Shown: positions 1-14,100 of the stretch, one piece after another | Layout of the letters: each line of letters begins with the position of its first letter | How positions within the stretch are numbered: position 1 is the first letter of the stretch | Source of the DNA: Coenobita brevimanus | Taxonomy: Eukaryota > Arthropoda > Malacostraca > Decapoda > Coenobitidae | Reading direction: 5' to 3' | DNA: 64,000 nt | Assembly (NCBI GenBank): GCA_032717465.1 | Contig: CM064697.1 | Coordinates: forward strand, 124,001-188,000 | The notes under the pieces: model-generated | The model's input: the letters and a program-made list of their open reading frames with translations, nothing else | Told to the model about the DNA's origin: nothing | Database searches by the model: none | Program-made: the position numbers and the translations under genes

Positions 1-112
1 ATCTCCACCTGCTCACAACAATTCAAATTATCATCTTTATATTTACCTGCCATAGCAGTCAACACTGGAGTGTGCATCTTCCCTTCGGAGGAATCGACGA
101 GCCTGGCTGTAG

Positions 113-205
113 GACCTGCCCGGACAAAGAATCATCAGGGCCTGGACGAAGAGACATCAGAGCCCAAACGAAGAATCATCGGAGCCGGAATGAAGAATCC
201 ACCTG
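113..205. repeat. Degenerate 22-bp tandem repeat, about 4 units
   Basis: Four head-to-tail units of 22-23 bp share a core close to GACGAAGAATCATCAGAGCC. The array sits in a locally GC-richer block (about 60-250) inside otherwise AT-rich DNA. The open frame across it (70-327, +) has no recognisable domain, so I treat the block as a small minisatellite. Confidence 0.6.
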
Positions 206-2090
<1,885 letters not shown>

Positions 2091-2092
<2 letters not shown>

Positions 2093-3257
2093 TTAAAACC
2101 TGAACTTCCAGTGAGCAAAGAAACAGTGTACGTTTTTGGGAGAAATATAAATAAAATAAATTCCTGACATTAGCTATGACAAACATTAGTGATACTTGAC
2201 AAAGTTCACTTGGTATTCATGAAGGGCATTACGAGCACAAACATTCCTTAACATTTATTGTCAACTATGACCTATAAAAACAGACTATTTAGAGCCTCTC
2301 GAATACGATATGGGAAGAAACAGCATGATATGAAGAGGTAAGGAGTGGAGTTTAACCTAGAAGAACCGCAGACATACATCACAAACACACCAACACTAAC
2401 AGCTTGATAACTACACAAACATTCAATGAGGAGGTAAAGGTGGTTTTATATTTTGCTCTCTCCCTTTTTCTTCCTCGTCCTTGTGCACTTACATTTACTG
2501 ACATTCGTTTACTAAAACCCTCAATGGTTAGTTTGTGTTTCTGGAAATGTGAAGTTCCAAGCAATCCACATTTTATACAGTGTACTGTATATGAAGATGG
2601 GGAGGAAAAAAAAAAGAATCTGAATAACTAAAAATATGTAGAAGCTTTTTATTGTAAAACTGCTTGGTCCTTCACTTAACTAAGCAGGATGTAGAGTATA
2701 AAAAGATGGGAGACAGACAATTTGAATTTAAAGCTATTATAGTATAGATATAATGTACTTTTATACAATTAATTTTATTTCTATAACCAGCTCGTCTTAA
2801 GTTTTAAAAGATATGCCAAGCAAATAGAACACATTTTGGTAAATTAAACTACTGTATTTTATAGATGACCTTAAGTAATGAATGGGTTGCCAAAATCTCT
2901 CTCTACAGTACTTTTAATCTGATAATTATATTCTGTAAATTGCTGCACTGTACAAGGACTCAAAGGCTATATTTGGGTTAAACAGGCTCTGATAAATTTT
3001 TATAAATGAAAATTCCTGAATATCATTTATCTTACAAAATGTGTTCACAGCAGTATAGCTTCTTGTACCTTTGCTGCTCTTGAAGTACACTTATTATTAT
3101 TACTTTTTTTTGTACAGTTTCTCTTACATATTTACATTGATGTGTTAGCATGTGATGCCTAAGCCCTGTATTGTCTTATGTCTCAAGTACTTCTATCATC
3201 AGGGTTCAGAAAATACAGCTACATCTACATAATATTTAAGTATCGTTTGTCAATTTA
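2091..3257. other. AT-rich DNA, no gene seen
   Basis: No coding signature or structural RNA was recognised on either strand. Short TACTGTA/TACAGTA words recur here and up to about 4.3 kb. Confidence 0.55.
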
Positions 3258-3258
3258 C

Positions 3259-3332
<74 letters not shown>

Positions 3333-3385
3333 ACACACCAGGCTGATAGGCATACTTTTCTAGGAATGCATACATAATGATAGCC

Positions 3386-3425
<40 letters not shown>

Positions 3426-3503
3426 AAAGAGAGAGAGAGAGATTCACACACCAGGTTGATAGGCATACTTTTCTAGGAATGCATACATAATAATAGCAGA
3501 TTT

Positions 3504-3548
<45 letters not shown>

Positions 3549-3552
3549 ATAA
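3258..3552. repeat. Duplicated compound microsatellite unit (TG)n(GA)n plus 60-bp core
   Basis: A 60-bp non-simple core (CACACCAGGCTGATAGGCAT and following) occurs at 3331 and again at 3444, a period of 113 bp. Each copy is preceded by (TG)n(GA)n. The second is followed by (TA)n(TG)n. This is tandem duplication of a microsatellite together with its flank. Confidence 0.9.
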
Positions 3553-4818
3553 AATCCAATAATTTTGGTAAAATTTGTGATTCACGCACAGTAGACGTAC
3601 TGTGCTACATACTGCATCAAGATAAGTAAAATTTCTTTAAATGTTGCACATGCCACAAGAGACTTAATTTTCAGGGCTTAGTTACACATTTTCTTTGATT
3701 TTCTAAACTTTCTCTGTACCTGGAGGAAAAACTTTGCAAGATAAAAACATGAAGTTTACAAGACACGCTCTAAAGACATCAAGACACACAAGGTAAACTG
3801 CTCCAGATCCTACCATTACTTTACATACAACAAATATAATTAATATATCTGTAGACTCTCCAACCAGACAACAATTACAAAACAGCTTCTATACATTACC
3901 AAATACAATTCTGTTTTTTATCATTCTCTAAGCTTAATACTGTACTACAGTACTGTATACATTATTAAGATTTTTTGATCCACAGTTCATACAGGATCGA
4001 TAAGACCACTATTGTTATATACATTATTCTCTGCATCTTATGTAGTAACTTTGATATGATTACTTGTTACAAAATAATTGAAGATTTGCTTGCATAATAA
4101 CTACATTCAGTACAGATTTAGCACACATTCAAGTACAATTACTATGGTACCATAAATTGAAAATTTAAATTGTCAAATGCTGCAAATGTAATTTCAATAA
4201 AGGTTCGAAAGATGCATGTTTTCCTTATATGCTCTTAGTATAATACTGTACTGTATACTGACACCACAAAATTTTATATAAAATTAATCATCACTGTATT
4301 ATTCACTGGCTACATGAACTTGCCATACACTGGAAAATTTATTAAACATTAATTCACATCTCTTCTCCAACCGTCAACTAACACTTAAACAGTACTGGAA
4401 GTCTTGGACACTTATATAAACATATTTCTACAGCTAACAAGAGCACTCCCTCATTATCTTAACTTTATTTTATATATATATATATATATAGTATATATAT
4501 ATATATAAACTCCTCTCCTATTTTTACCTGTGTCTTGGTCATACACAGGCACCACAAACATCAAAATACATCTTCACCTTTACTTTACCAGAACAGCTAA
4601 AAAACTGTCTCACCTTCTGAGGGGTCATTTACATTAGACCACTGACGATGCAAGCATGTGTAGGGTCATATCAGGTAATTATTTGACGAAATGATTGCTA
4701 ACACCTCTGTATGTAACAACATACTTTGACTAATTGCTTTAGTGTACAAAGTTTAATATTGCTTTTATGAGAGAGAGAGAGAGAGAGAGAGATTCTAATA
4801 TAACAGAGGAATCAACCT
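3553..4818 (-). other. Possible distal 3' UTR or downstream DNA of the EAAT gene
   Basis: AT-rich sequence with (TA)n at about 4470-4507 and (GA)n at 4769-4793. Minus-strand AATAAA hexamers at 4464-4469 and 4338-4343 are possible polyadenylation signals for the transporter, but the window offers nothing to choose between them and others further down. Confidence 0.3.
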
Positions 4819-5016
4819 CTACAGAAGGGTCTCACAGTGAGATGCTGTGGATTCTGACCATCCTAATGGATGTGCTGAATCTTCATAAGTGACAGCTGGT
4901 ATGATGTAGGTGGTAGTGTTGTGGTGACTCGTATGGGGAGGAGGAGGAGGAGTGCTGGCAGACACGCTATAATTTACATCGAAATGGGAAGAAGGACTTC
5001 CCACTGCCGGTTGCTC
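4819..5016 (-). other. In-frame C-terminal extension beyond the EAAT TGA stop
   Basis: After the TGA at 5019-5017 the same frame stays open for 65 codons to a TAG at 4821-4819. The composition is protein-like: a Ser/Thr-rich start, five prolines, then YIIPAVTYEDSAHPLGW and a terminal ETLL, which fits a class I PDZ ligand. The annotated stop gives SSKM, which resembles the ETKM end of vertebrate GLAST. A donor-like AT|GTGAGA overlaps the stop codon (intron would begin at 5020). AG acceptors at 4968-4967 and 4956-4955 would remove 54 or 66 nt, both multiples of three, deleting the stop and keeping frame. It could also be stop-codon readthrough or simply 3' UTR. Confidence 0.4.
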
Positions 5017-5185
5017 TCACATCTTGCTGGACTCCACAGCATCCATACCGATTTCATTTGAAGGCCGTTCCACATCACCATTCGCATTGATGCTCATCTG
5101 CTCAAGCTCTTTCTTGCTAAGCTCATACACCAGACCAGCACCAATACTATCTCCAAGCACGTTGATCATGGTACGGAAGCGGTCA
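5017..5185 (-). CDS. EAAT: EAAT exon 10 (C-terminus, stop TGA)
   Basis: Acceptor CCCCCACAG precedes 5185. It completes Leu431 and encodes [17 protein letters not shown] of TM8, then a polar cytoplasmic tail ending SSKM. It carries the substrate and cation residues D432, R435, N439 and D443. Confidence 0.95.
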
Positions 5186-8100
5186 CTGTGGGGGTGCAGT
5201 GTGCAAATTAGTATCTTAAAAAGCTATCGTATTTACTGCTCTGTGAATTGGTGGTGAGGGTGGTGGTGGTGTTGATGTGAGGGTATGGTGTGGTGGCGAA
5301 GTGGGTGAGGGTGTAGGTGGTAATGTGGTGCTGATGTGGTAGTGGTATGGGTAATGGTCGGGGTGTGGGCGGTGGTGTGCGAATGCTTGTGGATGGTTGT
5401 GTGGGTGTGGGATTTTGGGAGGATGGTGTGGTGTGGTCTGTGAGGGTGGTATGGGTGTTAGTGCAGACGTGGTGCGGGTTTGGGAGGGGGTGTGTTGGTG
5501 GTGGTACTGGTATGAGTGATGTGGTTGCGGTGGTGGAGAGTGGGTGGTATTGTGGTGTTAGTATGTGTGTGGCGGTGTTGGCGGCATTGTAATACTAAAG
5601 ATGGTTTGGATGGTGGTGGTGTAAGTGGTGGTATGGTGGTGGTGATGCCTGTGTCTAGTATGGTAGTGGTTCTGATATGGGTGGTGGCTTGGTGGTAGTG
5701 TGGTGGTAAAGTGGTGGTGGTGTGGTGTTGGTGGTGTCAGAAATGATGATGGAGAGGGTGATGATGTGGTACTATGGTAGGTGGTGATGTGTTGGTATGA
5801 GTGTTGGTGTGGGTGGCGGTGTGTTGGTGGCGGTGGCGTAGGTGTTGGGGTGGTAATGGTGTGGGTGTGGATGGCGGGTATGTGCTGGCGGTGTGAGTGT
5901 GTATGTGGATGGTGGTGGTCGTGTGAGTGATGGTGTGTGGCAGAGTGGTGGAAGCTTTTATCGTATTGGTATCGTGGTATGGGTGTGCCTGTAGTGGTGG
6001 TATGGGTGAGGGTATAGTGGCGATGGTGTGGGTGGTATAATGGGTGTTGCTGGAGCTGAGGGGGTGGGTAGTTGTGGGTGTGGGGGCGGTTATGTGGTTA
6101 TATGGTGGTGGGTGTGGCTGGTGGTGGGGATGTGGTTGGTTGTTGAGGGTAGTTATGGTGGTGTGCGCTGCTGGTCTGGGTGTGAAAGTGGTGTTAGTGG
6201 CATGGGTGTAAGTGTGGGTCTAAGTGATAGTGTGATCATGGTGGTGATATGGGTGTAGCAATTGTATGGGTGGAGTTGTGAGGTGTGGTGGTGGTATGGG
6301 CGTGGGTGGAGTTGTGGGGAGTAGTGGTGGTATGTGTGTGGGTGGAGTTGTGGGTAGGTGTGGTGGTGGTATGGGTGTGGGTGGAGTTGTGGGTAGGTGT
6401 GGTGGTGGTATGGGTGTGGGTGGAGTTGTGGGGAGGTGTGGGGGTGGTATGGGTGTGGGTGTAGTAGTCATGAGTGTGGGTGCGGTTGTGTATGGTCGTG
6501 TGCGTGGTGGTTTGGGTGTCAGTGAGAAGGGTGATGTGTGTGAGTAGTGGTGTGCAGGTGGTAGCTGTTATGGTGATGTGGGTTTAAGCAGTGGTATGGG
6601 TGTAGGTAGTACTGTGGTGGTGGTGGTGGTGGTGTGGGTGCAGGTATGGCAATAATGTGAGGGCGTTGTGTCGATGTGGAGCGGATAATGGTGTGAATCT
6701 GGATGCTGATATGGTGGTGGTGATAACAGTGAGTGTGGTGGTAGTATATGGGTGGATGTGTGGATATAGGTAGATGTGTGGTGGTGGAGGTAAGAGTATG
6801 AGTGGGTGATATGTTAATGGTGTAGGTGGTGGTGGCTGTGAGGATGTAGTTGTAGGTGGCTGGCTGATTAAGTGATTACAGTAAAAAGATCATGGCAGCC
6901 AAATAAAGAGGTTGCAGGTAGTGGTGTGATGATGGTGATATGGGTGTGGGTGGTGGCGGTATGGCTTTGTGTATCTGTGTGAGGGTGATGGTGGTGCAGA
7001 TGTGGTGTGGTCGTGGGTGTGGGTTATGGTGGTGGTGGTAGGTGTGGGCTATGGTGGTGGTGGGTGTGGGTTATGATGGTGGTGGGTGTGGGTGGTTGTG
7101 GGGGTGTGGATTATAGTACAATGGGGATGTGGGTGGTAGTGCAGTGGAGGCAGTGTGGATGATGATGGTGTAGGTGTGGGTGGTGGCATGAAAGACGGTG
7201 TTGGATACGTATACGTGAGTAGTGGTGTGGCGGTGGTTGTATGCGTTTGGGTGCGTGATGGTACAGCTGTAGGCAGTGGTATGGGTGACTGGTGGTGGAG
7301 TGGTGTTGGCATGGATGTGGGTGTTATGGTGGTGGGATGGTGTTGGTATGGATGTGTGTGATATGGTGGTGGTATGGTTTTGGTGTGGGTGTTATAGTTG
7401 TGGTATACAGTAGTATTGGTGCTGGTGAGGGTGTTGTGTTGGGGAGGTGTAGTGGTGTGGGTGCTGTGTTTGTGGAGGTGTAGTGGTGTGGGTGTTGTGT
7501 TGGGAAGGTGTAGTGTTGTGGGTGTTGTGTTGGGGAGATGTAGTGGTGTGGGTGTTGTGTTGGGGAGATGTAGTGGTGTGGGTGTTGTGTTGGGGAGGTG
7601 TAGTGTTGTGGGTGTTGTGCTGGGGAGGTGTAGTGGTGTGGGTGTTATGTTTGTGGAGGTGTAGTGGTGTGGGTGTTATGTTTGTGGAGGTGTAGTGGTG
7701 TGGGTGTTGTGCTGGGGAGGTGTAGTGGTGTGGGTGTTGTGTTGGGGAGGTGTAGTGGTGTGGGTGTTATGTTTGTGGAGGTGTAGTGGTGTGGGTGTTA
7801 TGTTTGTGGAGGTGTAGTGGTGTGGGTGTTATGTTTGTGGAGGTGTAGTGGTGTGGGTGTTGTGTTGAGGAGGTGTAGTGGTGTGGGTGTTATGTTTGTC
7901 GAGGTGTAGTGGTGTGGGTGTTGTGTTGCGAAGGTGTAGTGTTGTGGGTGTTGTGTTGGGGAGGTGTAGTGGTGTGGGTGTTGTGTTGGGGAGGTGTAGT
8001 GGTGTGGGTGTTGTGTTGGGGAGGTGTAGTGCTGTGGGTTGTGTGGGTGTGGGCAGTTATAGTTGTGGGTGTGTTGTATATCACTATGCCTTTTTCTAGT

Positions 8101-11100
8101 TTTTAATCCCGTAATATGTGTCTACGCTGGTATATACGCAATTTCTCCACCAGGGGATGGACAAGAAATGATCTTAAGACTAGTTATCACCACTGTTGCT
8201 CTGTGTAAGGTGAGGGGAACCAATGCACAAGTCTTCAACCTCTATAGGGACATAATTCAGGGTGGAAAAGAAGCATCAGTTAAAATACCCATGCCTTCTC
8301 TAGTGGTGTAAGAGGCACATGGCTGTCTGCGATACAATAATGAGTGGTTGGTTAAATACATATGGACACCTAATTCACTGAAGAAGCTTGATAAAATAAC
8401 TTACAGCAACCAGTCAACGGCAATAATGAGAGTCATGTCCTCAGCTGGGAGTCCCACTACATCCAGCACCATCACCATTGTCACCAGTCCCGCTTGAGGG
8501 ATTCCAGCTGCACCGATGGCAGCTGCTGTGGCTGTGATGCTGTGCAGGAGGAGAAATAGTGCTAGTTAAGGTCACCTAGTGTGCGACTTACTGTATTTTA
8601 AATAGCCTGGCAGCTATCATTGTTTCCTTTCTTGTTCCTTCAACTCCTTCCATCCATGCCTTATCACTGCCTTCTCGTGGTAGGTGGTGGCAGCCACCAT
8701 CCACTCGCTTGATGTAGTGCTGCCTACTTTTTCCTTCACCTTCATCATTCTATCTCTTTGTCCTTCTCTCCATGTTTCTCCCTTTCCTTCCTGTCGCTTT
8801 TTATTGCTCTATTTTCCACTGCTGGCAGCTCTACACTGAGTGACAAACTCAATGGTTTCTTGTAACTCAGGAAACCTTGTACATCACTGGGTTGTAACCA
8901 TATAACCAGATAATGGGGTTGCGTGGATCCTACTATAGTGCCCTGCTAACTTTGTGGAGCAATGCAGATGCGGCATCCACCCAGAAACCAAACCTCCACA
9001 CTTTTCCTCGTCCCTCACTGTCCTGGGACGCTGTTACCCGCAAGGAAACATGAGGCCATTGCACAGGATGGCCCTGCAGGGGCAGTTGCTTGCCTGCGGC
9101 TGAAGAGTCTGCTGGGCCAGACAGACTGGGGTGGATCAACAACCATTACCTTATTCACTTGACCCACCTTATCTCTTCTATATCTGCATATACTTCCTCT
9201 ACAGTACTTAATTTTATATAATCTGGCTAAAATTAAAAAAAAGAAAAGAAAGAAAAACAGGCAGTTAGCTCATTCTCTTATTCTTCATCTATTCATACTT
9301 TCGTGTCTCTGGTCTCAATCATCTGTTTCGTGTTACTAATAGTAACATCCTAGGATAACAAACAGCACAGGTCTATAGTACATCACTCTCTCCAAAAATT
9401 CCTCCTCATTTATTCTTTCTCCACCTAACTTACCTGATAGCCACAACCTGACCAATGGTGAGAGCAAGACCCCTGACTTGAGCGATGAATATAGCAGCCA
9501 CAGCCTCATAAAGGGCAGTGCCATCCATGTTGATGGTCGCACCAATAGGGATAACAAAACGGGTGACACGTGAATCAATCTTATTTTTCTCCTCAAGACA
9601 CTGGAAGGTTACTGGCAAGGTTCCTGAGCTGGGGGGAGGGGGAGGAAGTCAGATTTGAGGTGGTGAAATCTGGAGAGGAATAAAGTTTGTCATTATATAC
9701 AGTTGCTTACACACGCATTAATAAGTATGGAATCCCTAAGCAATTTTATATATATAAAAGACGACAAGGATTAAAGGGAAAATATAATAAAGAGGTTGGA
9801 TATGAAAACAATGAGACAGGATACGAGGAGGATATCATAAGAATATGAGGTGGATGCAAAAAATTATGACAGCGTGTGATGGAAATATTGCAGCAAAGGT
9901 ACCTGATATTTACAGTGGAAGCAGGATTAAACTAGTGTGATACAAATTCACTAGTTCATGGTAGCCCAAACTTAACTCGTTATTTGAAAACTATCATGAA
10001 TGATTAACTACGAGACTCCAAACACCTCATTATTTGTTCAGCTGAGGAGCTCCACGGAGTAACGCCAAACGCACCCAAATCGAAACCGAGATTATGGAGG
10101 CTATAATAATAAATTTTAGACTGATGTTACCTCATATTTTTATCAAGCTGCTCCGTGAAGGGATTAAAAAGGTCGAACCTCAGTCTCCTTGCTTTATCGA
10201 CTGACTTGTTGCAGCGTACTCCATGGACAGCCTCAATTGTAGTTATTCAGTTTCTCCTAAATCACAGCCCAGCAACAGTATCATTCACTACCATCATACC
10301 TAAATCCCTTCTTAGCTCTGATTTGTTTTTAACTAAACACCAGAAAACTATTCTTTCATAAAACAGACTTTTCTTAACCTCATCTATAAACACCTACAGT
10401 ACCATTCTAAACTTTCAGAATCTTCCCAGACTAAATCCATCCTGTGCAAATACATCAACCTTGTACACCCACTGACCTGGAAGCAGTGGCAAATGCAGTG
10501 ATGTAGGCTTGCCCCATGTTGGCCAGGAAACGGAAAGGCAGCTTGCGTGTGAGGACTGTGTACAGAAACGGCAACACTATGAAGCCATGGATGAAGATAC
10601 CTAGAACCACTGTACCAAAATACATCCCAAGCTGGCCCAGCATCACACTGAAATCCTCCATTTCGATCATCATGGACGCCACCAAGAACAGGATACCAAT
10701 TGGTGAGATCCTGGAGGAGGAATGTTGGTTAATAACAGTTTAAAAATGAGAGCATTATTATACAACACTGTTTATTTGTGAGTATAAACTACAGGACAAA
10801 ATTGATGAGTATTTGGAAGATAGGAACACCACTGTAAAATTACGAAATTTACATGGAGTTGACTGAAAGTACGACACTGTATGGGACCAAATAAAAAAGG
10901 TTACGGGCATAGCTGTATTTTGTACCTAATGAGTGTAAAGTACTGTATGCCTTTTCAATAAATCCTATCGTTGTCCGCAACTACTTGAAAAATACTGCGA
11001 CTGGCTCTCATTATTTGCAGGTCACTGGTGCCTGGTATATGCCGCAGATACGGAATTCTAGAAATAAAGAACAGATAAGTTTGTGTAAGCAATTTAGCTG

Positions 11101-14100
11101 GTTTTGGATTGTCTAAAACTACACCCATTTTCCCCTTGTACTGTCCCCAAACCTTACTTACACATCATATTAAGCATCTGTATTAAGATCAAGGTTAATT
11201 GAAGCTGCAACATAAGATATTAAAAAACAATAAAGAACATATGCTTGTGCAAAAGAGAAGCTGATCTGATGGTGGTGTTCAGTGCCATGAGGGTGAGGCT
11301 ACTGGCACCAGCTCTCCTTGGTTCCTCCATGAACTCCTGACCATCCCCCTTTGCTGAACTTTTTCTGTGTTTCCGGGACACACAACGTAGACTAGCGTGC
11401 ACTCCAATAAAAGTTCCTCTAACTGTCAGTATCAAACTACATGCACATTACACACTACACTTCCTATTCAAAATTCAACGGAAATGGCATCTTATCACCA
11501 TGCCTCGGAGTCCCCGGGTGGGTGGGGAAGGGGGGCATCAAAGACCCAACCATTTGCCCCTCTCCCGGTGACAACCAAACGAGATGCCTGGAACCACTAT
11601 CTGACTCACTTCTTCATTTCTGCAACATTTGCAGCCTTTCCTCTAATTTTCTCTCTGTTGACTACCACCTCTACCTCTCCTCCTCTAAACCTCATCTTCT
11701 CTTTCTCAATGGGGACACAGTGGCTCAGTGGTAGAGCATCAAGCTGGTAATCGGGGGACTGCGAGTTCGGGCGTCACCTGGGACTGCCGTGCTGGGAGTG
11801 GTAGCACGCTCCTGTAACCTGCCGGGGTTATATGATCCAATACAGGGTCTAGCTCAGGGGAATACCATGTCTCCCATTTCTCTTTCTCAATGGGACTCAG
11901 ATGTCTGAGGCGACTGATAGCATACCCTTCTTTGTATCCACCTACTTTCTCTATACTCATTTCAAAGCCAAAGGTGGCTGTTATGCATATGTATGCAATG
12001 ACATATCTTGCTCTCGTGTTCCTGAACTTGAATCTTCAGAATTCTCTACTCTCTGGCTTTGGCTATCTTGTCATTCTCTGACTAAATATATCTGTGCTAT
12101 ATACTTATCTCCTAAATCTACTGGCTATGAAAAGTTCTTCAACTATCTTCCTGCTAAGATGCTACTATTTTACTTCTAAGATGCGACTATCTTACTTCTA
12201 AGGTGGAACCCATCTTATAAATTTCTCTTTTCTCTGAATCTCCATACTAGGTGATTTCAATGTTCACCACCACCTTTGGCTCTCCTCTCCTTTCACTGAT
12301 CCATCTGATGAACAAGCCTACATGTTTTTATCCTTAATGACCTAGAGCAGCTTGTTATACCCATACCCCTGACTGCCTTGGAGAGAGTTCTAACATACTT
12401 GACCTCTTCCTTACATCTAATCCATCTGTTTACGGTGTTAATCTTTTCTCTCCGTTGGGCTCCTCCAATCACAACCTTATCACCTTAGCCTGGTCTACCA
12501 CTCCAGCAAGGCCTGTAGATCCTCCAAAGAAGTGGCAGTTGTGGCACTTTGGGGCTGCTGATTGGGAAGCCCTCAGGCAGTACTTCTTTGATTTTCCCTG
12601 GAATAAGTATTGCTTCCATAGCCAAGCGCCATCTGAGTGTGCCTTGCATAATACAAATGTTATTCTCTCAGGCATGGAAACATACATTTCCATTCTTATA
12701 TCCTGTGACTAGTGAAACAAACAAAAAAAAACTCGGTTTAACCATGCTTGTTCTAAAGCTGTACACAAGAAGAAGGCATACAAAAGGTACCAGAGCCAAC
12801 TCATCCCTGAATCTTTATGTTTCTGCCTGGAATCATGCCAAGTCTGTTCTTCACTCTGCCAAAAATAATTTCATTCATACTAAGTGCTTTGAACTCTCCA
12901 ACTCAAATTCTTTCCACCCCTTCTGGCATCTTGCCAAAAATCTTTCTAACAACTTTACCTCATCATTCTTTCCTCCTCTTTTACACTCTGATGCCTCTGT
13001 AGCTATTTCTTCTACTGATAAAACAAAACTCATTTGCTCAAACTTTCTCCTCCAATTCCAACTTAGACGATTTCGGTACTGTTCCTCCGTCACTTCCCCT
13101 CACTGAATTCCTCATGGCTGACATGAAAATTTCTTCAACTGATGTATTTTTTGCCATCACTGGCATCAATATTAACAAGACATATGGGCCTGATGGGGTC
13201 CCTCCTGCTGTCCTTAAGAACCATGCCTCTATGCCCACTCTGCCTAGGCAAACTCTTTCATCTTTGTTTGTTAACCCCTAAACCGCGTTTGCTTGACTTG
13301 CGTGTCTCGCGGGCATATTCGCGCTCCGACACTCTCTAAAAATATTTGCCAAAAATCAGTTATTGGTCCTAGAATATTAAAATTACATATGCATATGGCA
13401 CATACCTTCAGCTTTCTCCTGGGATGTTTGTTGAGCCTTCGTCGAGTACCGTAGGACTTGTGGAGACCTTTGAAGTTGGGTAACAAAGTCTCCACTTTAC
13501 ACTTCCCGACAACCAGTAATATGATTACCACAGACTGATATTATCACTAGAAACACTATTCTATGATTCTCAAATAGTTTGGAATCCATACTCCAAAAAA
13601 AAAAAAAAACTGTGAAAGCAATGAAAATTACGAGCGCATATGACCATCCCACTTGCGATCGTTCGCCGCTGGTGTTCTGTCATTTATTATTCATAAAAAC
13701 ACTCACACTTTATACTTCCATTACTATATAACACTTATATATATCTACAGTCTTTATCCATAAGTTTCCTTCAGTAATTGTCACGGTAGGCATTCAATTT
13801 CTCTTTCAGTAAAATAAGTAGCATTCACTTTCTCGTCCTGTATACTAGCATTGACAGTGAATCTGTCACTTTCACCTTCATAACTCATAGTATTCATACA
13901 TGCTAGGGTGAAACTTTCACTTTCATTATTCCTAGTATATATACTCGTATTCTTATATTACTACTCATTTACATTTCTATTTACATCTTGAAATGAAAGG
14001 ATCTTGAATTTGGATCTCTGTTATCTTGTTTTTGACTTTTCTTGGAGGGAACAATCTTGCAGGCTCCTGGCCTTTGGTTATTCTTTCTTGCATTAAAAAA

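Larger units (their letters stand above)
5240..8085. repeat. T/G-rich low-complexity domain with several minisatellites
   Basis: About 2.8 kb in which the plus strand is nearly all G and T with scattered A (GTGGTGG, GGTGTGGGTG words). It encloses the 39-bp and 30-bp arrays listed separately. A short non-repetitive island at about 6850-6910 interrupts it. Open frames on both strands are Val/Gly/Trp-rich or Thr/Pro/His-rich artefacts. Confidence 0.9.
5186..8404 (-). other. EAAT intron 9
   Basis: 3219 nt. Almost entirely T/G-rich minisatellite on the plus strand (5240-8085). The remaining 320 nt next to exon 9 show no feature. Confidence 0.85.
11570..13272 (+). mobile_element. Decayed Jockey-superfamily-like LINE (endonuclease, linker, start of RT)
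   Basis: Plus-strand fragments in shifted frames read as an apurinic endonuclease domain and the start of a reverse transcriptase. Endonuclease pieces: [16 protein letters not shown] (about 11965-12020), [18 protein letters not shown] (about 12250), [12 protein letters not shown] and [12 protein letters not shown] (about 12400-12495). Linker: [19 protein letters not shown] start: [18 protein letters not shown] (about 13170-13220). Frameshifts and stops make it inactive. The homology ends where TTAACCCC begins at 13271. The exact clade is inferred. Confidence 0.8.

Noticed and set aside
5347..8106. Series of Gly/Val/Cys-rich open frames
   Set aside because: They follow from minisatellite periods of 30 and 39 bp and G/T-only composition.
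8930..9162. Overlapping ORFs in intron 8
   Set aside because: No domain and no matching splice phases with EAAT exons.
11718..11790. tRNA-like sequence considered as a tRNA gene
   Set aside because: It has A and B boxes but does not fold as a full cloverleaf by eye and is part of a SINE with target-site duplications.
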